This document shows, piece by piece, positions 26,434 through 29,539 of a stretch of 29,539 bases of DNA. The stretch comes from Magnetococcales bacterium (GTDB lineage: Bacteria; Pseudomonadota; Magnetococcia; Magnetococcales; JADFWU01), in contig JADFWU010000040.1 in the NCBI GenBank assembly GCA_015234045.1, forward strand, positions 1 to 29,539, read 5' to 3'. The notes below the pieces were generated by a model. The model had not been told where the DNA came from and did not search any database. It saw only the letters and a program-made list of their open reading frames with translations. The position numbers and the translations under genes were made by a program. Positions within the stretch are counted from its first letter, which is position 1; each line of letters starts with the position of its first letter.

Positions 26434-26673
26434 TACGCGGAAGACTCCAGATACATGACGATCATGGGAAAGAATTTATAGGGCAGAGCTATTGTTACTC
26501 TACCTTCTGCACTCTTCTCCTAACAAAATAAGTACCAACTTGTCATAATTGGGCAATAATTCTGAAAAAAATAGCCCAGAAACAGTGTCAACCATGCATT
26601 GCATAATAGAATGAATGCCCGCCTCAGAGGGAATGACGGGTACAAAACTCTTTCAACTGCGTAACGCCTACCA
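26434..26673. other. Intergenic region between glgA and glgP
   Basis: This 240-nt gap has no supported gene. On the minus strand it holds, in order, a REP-like palindrome (26611-26640), a TTGACA hexamer at 26591-26586 without a matching -10, a loose TGGGC/GCCCA inverted repeat near 26551-26579, and a TATAAA at 26480-26475 about 42 nt before the glgP ATG. It probably contains a promoter for glgP-glgB-glgX-malQ, but no complete promoter can be called. Confidence 0.4.
26611..26640 (-). repeat. REP-like imperfect palindrome downstream of glgA
   Basis: On the minus strand CCCGTC (26640-26635) can pair with GGCGGG (six pairs including a G-T wobble) across an 11-nt loop. The sequence GTCATTCCC followed by GCGGGCATTC resembles the common bacterial palindromic unit GTCATTCCCGC...GCGGGAATC, with two changes. 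It lies 34 nt after the glgA stop and may act as an mRNA 3' end. No T-run follows. Confidence 0.35.
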
Positions 26674-28119
26674 TCATGATCCATGAAGAATGTTTTGATA
26701 GTGTGCAACATAATGCTTGGCAGCATGTGACCAACCAAAATCCTGTTTCATTCCCCGCTGTTGCATCGTCTGCCAAAGCACAGGGTTCTCATAGGCAACC
26801 AATAACGCCCGCACCGCACCAGCCAAACTCGCCGCATCCGCTTGATCAAACAGAAAACCAGTGCCCTCTTTACCATCCTCGGACAGATTCACTACGGTGT
26901 CCGCCAAACCACCGGTTCTACGCACCAACGGCACTGTGCCATAGCGCAGCGCATACATTTGTGTCAAACCACATGGCTCAAAACGAGATGGCATGAGAAA
27001 AACATCCGAACCCGCTTGAATCCGGTGCGAAAGCGCTTCGTCATAACCGATATACACGCCCACCTGACCAGGATTGGCATCCTTGGCCGCGCGGAATTGT
27101 CGCTCAAGCTCTGGATCACCAGACCCCAGCAACGCCAGTTGAGCACCAGAATCCATCAACTGATGAATGATATCCGCCACCAAATCCAACCCTTTTTGAT
27201 CCGCCAGACGACTGACGACACCAAACAGCGGACATGTTGGATTTACATGTAGGCCCATCTCTTTTTGCAGAGCCGCTTTATTATGGGCTTTGCCATCAAG
27301 CGTATCTTGATCATAGTGATGCCCGATATGCGGATCAGTAGCCGGATTCCATTCACCATAATCCACGCCATTTAGAATCCCGATCAGTCGATCCGAACGA
27401 TGGGACAACACCCCTTCCAAACCATGACCAAATTCGGAGGTTTGAATCTCTTTGGCATAGGTTGGACTGACCGTGCTCAACCAATCGCTATAATGCAAGC
27501 CCGCTTTCATAAATGAGATGTGATCGTGAAACTCCAATCCTTCCAAACCATAAGCATGCTCAGGCACTCTCAAATCATGTAACAACGCCCGAGAAAACAT
27601 ACCCTGATGTTGCAAATTATGAATGGTGAACAGCGTGCGACACTGCCGATGTTCGCGGAATTTCAAATACGCCGCAGCCAATCCGGTTTGCCAATCATGG
27701 GCGTGAAGAATATCTGGCTGCCAACCAAGCAACGTACCAAACTCAACCAACACAGCACCAGCCAAACTCAACAGCGCAAAACGTTGAGCATTGTCCGGCC
27801 ACTCCTGTCCGCTCTCATCCTGATATGGACCACCATCACGTTGATAAAGCGCCGGACAATCCACCAACCACACCACCACGCCACTGTCTGGCATCCGACC
27901 TCGGATCAGGTTGACGTTTCCACTACCGAGCAGATTACCCAATGAAATGGGCTTTCGTGGATAGCGCATCTTCTGTTTCAATCCCGAGTAGGCAGGCATC
28001 ATCACCTGAGCATCAACACCCAAACCCGCTAATGCCGATGGCAATGCGCCTGCCACATCACCCAAGCCACCGGTTTTGATCAAAGGAAACGCTTCAGAAC
28101 AAAGGTGCAGGATTTTCAT
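26674..28119 (-). CDS. glgA: Glycogen synthase (ADP-glucose dependent)
   Basis: This 481-residue GT5 enzyme elongates alpha-1,4-glucan from ADP-glucose, the product of the divergent glgC. The ADP-glucose loop KTGGLGDV starts at Lys15, HAHDWQTGL and TIHNLQHQG follow, and the C-terminal nucleotide-binding half has VSRLADQKGLDL, PSRFEPCGLTQMYALRYGTVP and VRRTGGLADTV. Length equals the E. coli enzyme (477). AGGACG about 6-8 nt before the ATG supports the start. The 83-nt gap to glgC should contain the promoters of both. glgP follows after 240 nt. Confidence 0.97.
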   Translation of the reverse strand: MKILHLCSEAFPLIKTGGLGDVAGALPSALAGLGVDAQVMMPAYSGLKQKMRYPRKPISLGNLLGSGNVNLIRGRMPDSGVVVWLVDCPALYQRDGGPYQDESGQEWPDNAQRFALLSLAGAVLVEFGTLLGWQPDILHAHDWQTGLAAAYLKFREHRQCRTLFTIHNLQHQGMFSRALLHDLRVPEHAYGLEGLEFHDHISFMKAGLHYSDWLSTVSPTYAKEIQTSEFGHGLEGVLSHRSDRLIGILNGVDYGEWNPATDPHIGHHYDQDTLDGKAHNKAALQKEMGLHVNPTCPLFGVVSRLADQKGLDLVADIIHQLMDSGAQLALLGSGDPELERQFRAAKDANPGQVGVYIGYDEALSHRIQAGSDVFLMPSRFEPCGLTQMYALRYGTVPLVRRTGGLADTVVNLSEDGKEGTGFLFDQADAASLAGAVRALLVAYENPVLWQTMQQRGMKQDFGWSHAAKHYVAHYQNILHGS

Positions 28120-28202
28120 GTGCTACGTCCTATGATAAGTTCATACTTTGTAATTTTATGGAACAGATTCAGAATCACATCGACACGCCTCTGGAGGGGT
28201 AC
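28120..28202. promoter_or_regulatory. Divergent glgA-glgC promoter region
   Basis: Only 83 nt separate the glgA ATG (28119) from the glgC ATG (28203), and the segment is AT-rich in its middle (28131-28158). It must carry both ribosome-binding sites and, unless transcription begins farther out, both promoters. No convincing -35/-10 pair could be identified on either strand. The layout allows synthase and pyrophosphorylase to be controlled from one site. Confidence 0.45.
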
Positions 28203-29480
28203 ATGTCAAAATCCAGCCTCACACTTACGGATGCCATTCGCAACACACTTGTTGTGGTCCTGGCCGGTGGTCGTGGCTCCCGTCTTAAACAATTGACCCA
28301 TGTGCAAGCCAAACCGGCAGTACCCTTTGCTGGGAAATTTCGCATCATTGATTTTGCTCTGTCCAACACGGTGAATTCCGGCTTTCGTCAAGTAGGCGTT
28401 TTGACTCAGTATCACATGCACACGCTGATTCAACATGTACAGGCTGGTTGGGGATTTTTACGGGCTGAATTCAATGAGTTCATTCAGGTTTGGCCGGCCC
28501 AGCAGACAATGCAAACCTCCGAATGGTACCAGGGCACAGCGGATGCGGTATACCAAAACATCGATATCATCGAAGCCCACAAGCCCAAGTATATCCTGAT
28601 CCTCGGTGGTGACCACATCTATAAGCAGGACTACCGCATTCTTTTGGAAGAGCATATCTCACGCAATGCCGATGTGTCAGTCTGTTGTGTGCCGGTGCCG
28701 CGCAAAGAGGCCAGCGGGTTTGGTGTCATGGATGTGGATGAGACCGGGCGCATTGCTCAATTCATCGAAAAACCAGAAAATCCACCAACCATGCCGGATG
28801 ATGATACACGCTCGTTGGCCTCCATGGGTATCTATCTATTCAGCGCGGACGCTCTAACTGAACAACTGCGCCGAGATGCTGTCGAAGCCGGTTCCAGCCA
28901 TGATTTTGGCAAGGATCTGATTCCCCATATGGTGCCCCGCCTCAACGTTTTTGCCCATCGCTTTACCGATAGCTGTGTGCGGCGGCACAAAGATGATGCA
29001 CCCTATTGGCGCGATGTGGGCACTGTGGATGCCTATTGGGAAGCCAACATGGATCTTGTCTCGGTAACACCTGATCTCGATCTGTATGACCGTGACTGGC
29101 CGATCTGGACCTATCAGCGCCAATATCCCGCAGCTAAATTTGTCTTTGATGACGATGAACGGCGCGGTATGGCGGTGGACTCCCTGGTTTCAGGTGGTTG
29201 TATTGTGTCTGGCTCTGTGGTGCGACGCTCCCTGCTCTACTCGGATGTTCGGGTACACTCTTATTGCACTATTGAGGACTCTATTTTACTACCTGGCTGC
29301 GAAGTGGGCCGCAATTGTCGTTTGAAAAAAGTGATCGTTGGCCAGAACTGCACCATTCCACCAAATACGGTGATTGGTGAAGATTCGGTTGCGGATGCAA
29401 AACACTTTTTCCGCACTGAAGAAGGTGTGGTATTGGTATCCAGTGATGATCTGGAGAAGTTGGCGGATGAAAATGGATAG
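28203..29480 (+). CDS. glgC: Glucose-1-phosphate adenylyltransferase (ADP-glucose pyrophosphorylase)
   Basis: This 425-residue enzyme makes ADP-glucose from glucose-1-phosphate and ATP, the committed step of glycogen synthesis. The N-terminal LAGGRGSRLKQLT nucleotide loop, KPAVPFAGKFRIIDF (effector-site region), GGDHIYKQDY, GFGVMDVD, FIEKPENPP and SMGIYLF motifs are present, and a left-handed beta-helix domain occupies about residues 300-400. Length is like E. coli GlgC (431). The start is the ATG at 28203, 5 nt after a strong GGAGG at 28193-28197; an in-frame ATG at 28158 would add 15 residues and lacks such a site. It is divergent from glgA. A dispersed repeat begins 2 nt after its stop codon, close to the window edge, and no terminator is visible. 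Confidence 0.97.
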   Translation: MSKSSLTLTDAIRNTLVVVLAGGRGSRLKQLTHVQAKPAVPFAGKFRIIDFALSNTVNSGFRQVGVLTQYHMHTLIQHVQAGWGFLRAEFNEFIQVWPAQQTMQTSEWYQGTADAVYQNIDIIEAHKPKYILILGGDHIYKQDYRILLEEHISRNADVSVCCVPVPRKEASGFGVMDVDETGRIAQFIEKPENPPTMPDDDTRSLASMGIYLFSADALTEQLRRDAVEAGSSHDFGKDLIPHMVPRLNVFAHRFTDSCVRRHKDDAPYWRDVGTVDAYWEANMDLVSVTPDLDLYDRDWPIWTYQRQYPAAKFVFDDDERRGMAVDSLVSGGCIVSGSVVRRSLLYSDVRVHSYCTIEDSILLPGCEVGRNCRLKKVIVGQNCTIPPNTVIGEDSVADAKHFFRTEEGVVLVSSDDLEKLADENG

Positions 29481-29482
29481 CA

Positions 29483-29529
29483 TGGTGATTTCGATCCGAA
29501 ATTAGACAATTAATCACAACCTGAGTGGA
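29483..29529 (+). repeat. Dispersed intergenic repeat, copy 2
   Basis: This segment starts 2 nt after the glgC stop and matches 3501-3547 in the same orientation at roughly 80 percent over 47 bp. The window ends 10 nt later, so any continuation cannot be seen. Confidence 0.7.
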
Positions 29530-29539
29530 AGCCCTGGTG

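Noticed and set aside
26586-26591. A perfect TTGACA hexamer on the minus strand upstream of glgP
   Set aside because: No -10-like hexamer lies 16-18 nt downstream of it, so it was not called as a promoter.
26654-26665. A 12-bp match (GTTACGCAGTTG on the minus strand) to 869-880
   Set aside because: Tens of exact 12-bp matches between the strands are expected by chance in 29.5 kb, and the flanking sequence differs.

Overview
The window reads as a chromosomal segment of a Gram-negative bacterium, most likely a proteobacterium. TrhP closely follows the Escherichia coli YegQ pattern, there is a CspA-type cold-shock protein, and a signal-peptide-bearing di-haem peroxidase implies a periplasm. The abundance of TPR proteins and the DUF3369/HD-GYP regulator would fit a deep-branching group such as Magnetococcia or Zetaproteobacteria, but that placement is inference. 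No RNA gene, CRISPR array or intact insertion sequence is visible.

Layout: the left edge (1-290) holds a decayed, truncated IS1595/ISXO2-type transposase. Next come a cold-shock gene with a clear terminator, a secreted phospholipase A2-like protein, trhP, a stand-alone cyclic-nucleotide-binding protein and a SemiSWEET sugar transporter, all on the + strand. A TPR-sulfotransferase and a cysteine-rich membrane-anchored protein lie on the - strand (3990-5909). A compact + operon (6078-10756) encodes a di-haem cytochrome c peroxidase, a PAS histidine kinase and a DUF3369/HD-GYP response regulator. It is followed by a fused E1 alpha-beta thiamine-diphosphate dehydrogenase (10808-12895).

The right half is on the - strand up to glgC. 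A three-gene operon with its own good promoter encodes a TPR protein with a SPINDLY-like GT41 domain, GDP-L-fucose synthase and GDP-mannose 4,6-dehydratase (17170 down to 12904), all joined by ATGA overlaps. Upstream of it lies a complete glycogen cluster: glgA, glgP, glgB, glgX, malQ (28119 down to 17286), with glgC divergent at 28203-29480. GlgC makes ADP-glucose, GlgA and GlgB polymerise and branch it, and GlgP, GlgX and MalQ degrade and recycle it.

The most interesting reading is that the SPINDLY-like transferase is encoded with the enzymes that make GDP-fucose. Plant SPINDLY is a protein O-fucosyltransferase, so this operon may be a self-contained bacterial protein O-fucosylation system. 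Also notable are the peroxidase fused by overlap to a c-di-GMP-degrading two-component system, the E1 alpha-beta fusion without an adjacent E2, and a roughly 47-bp repeat found 3' of two unrelated genes 26 kb apart.
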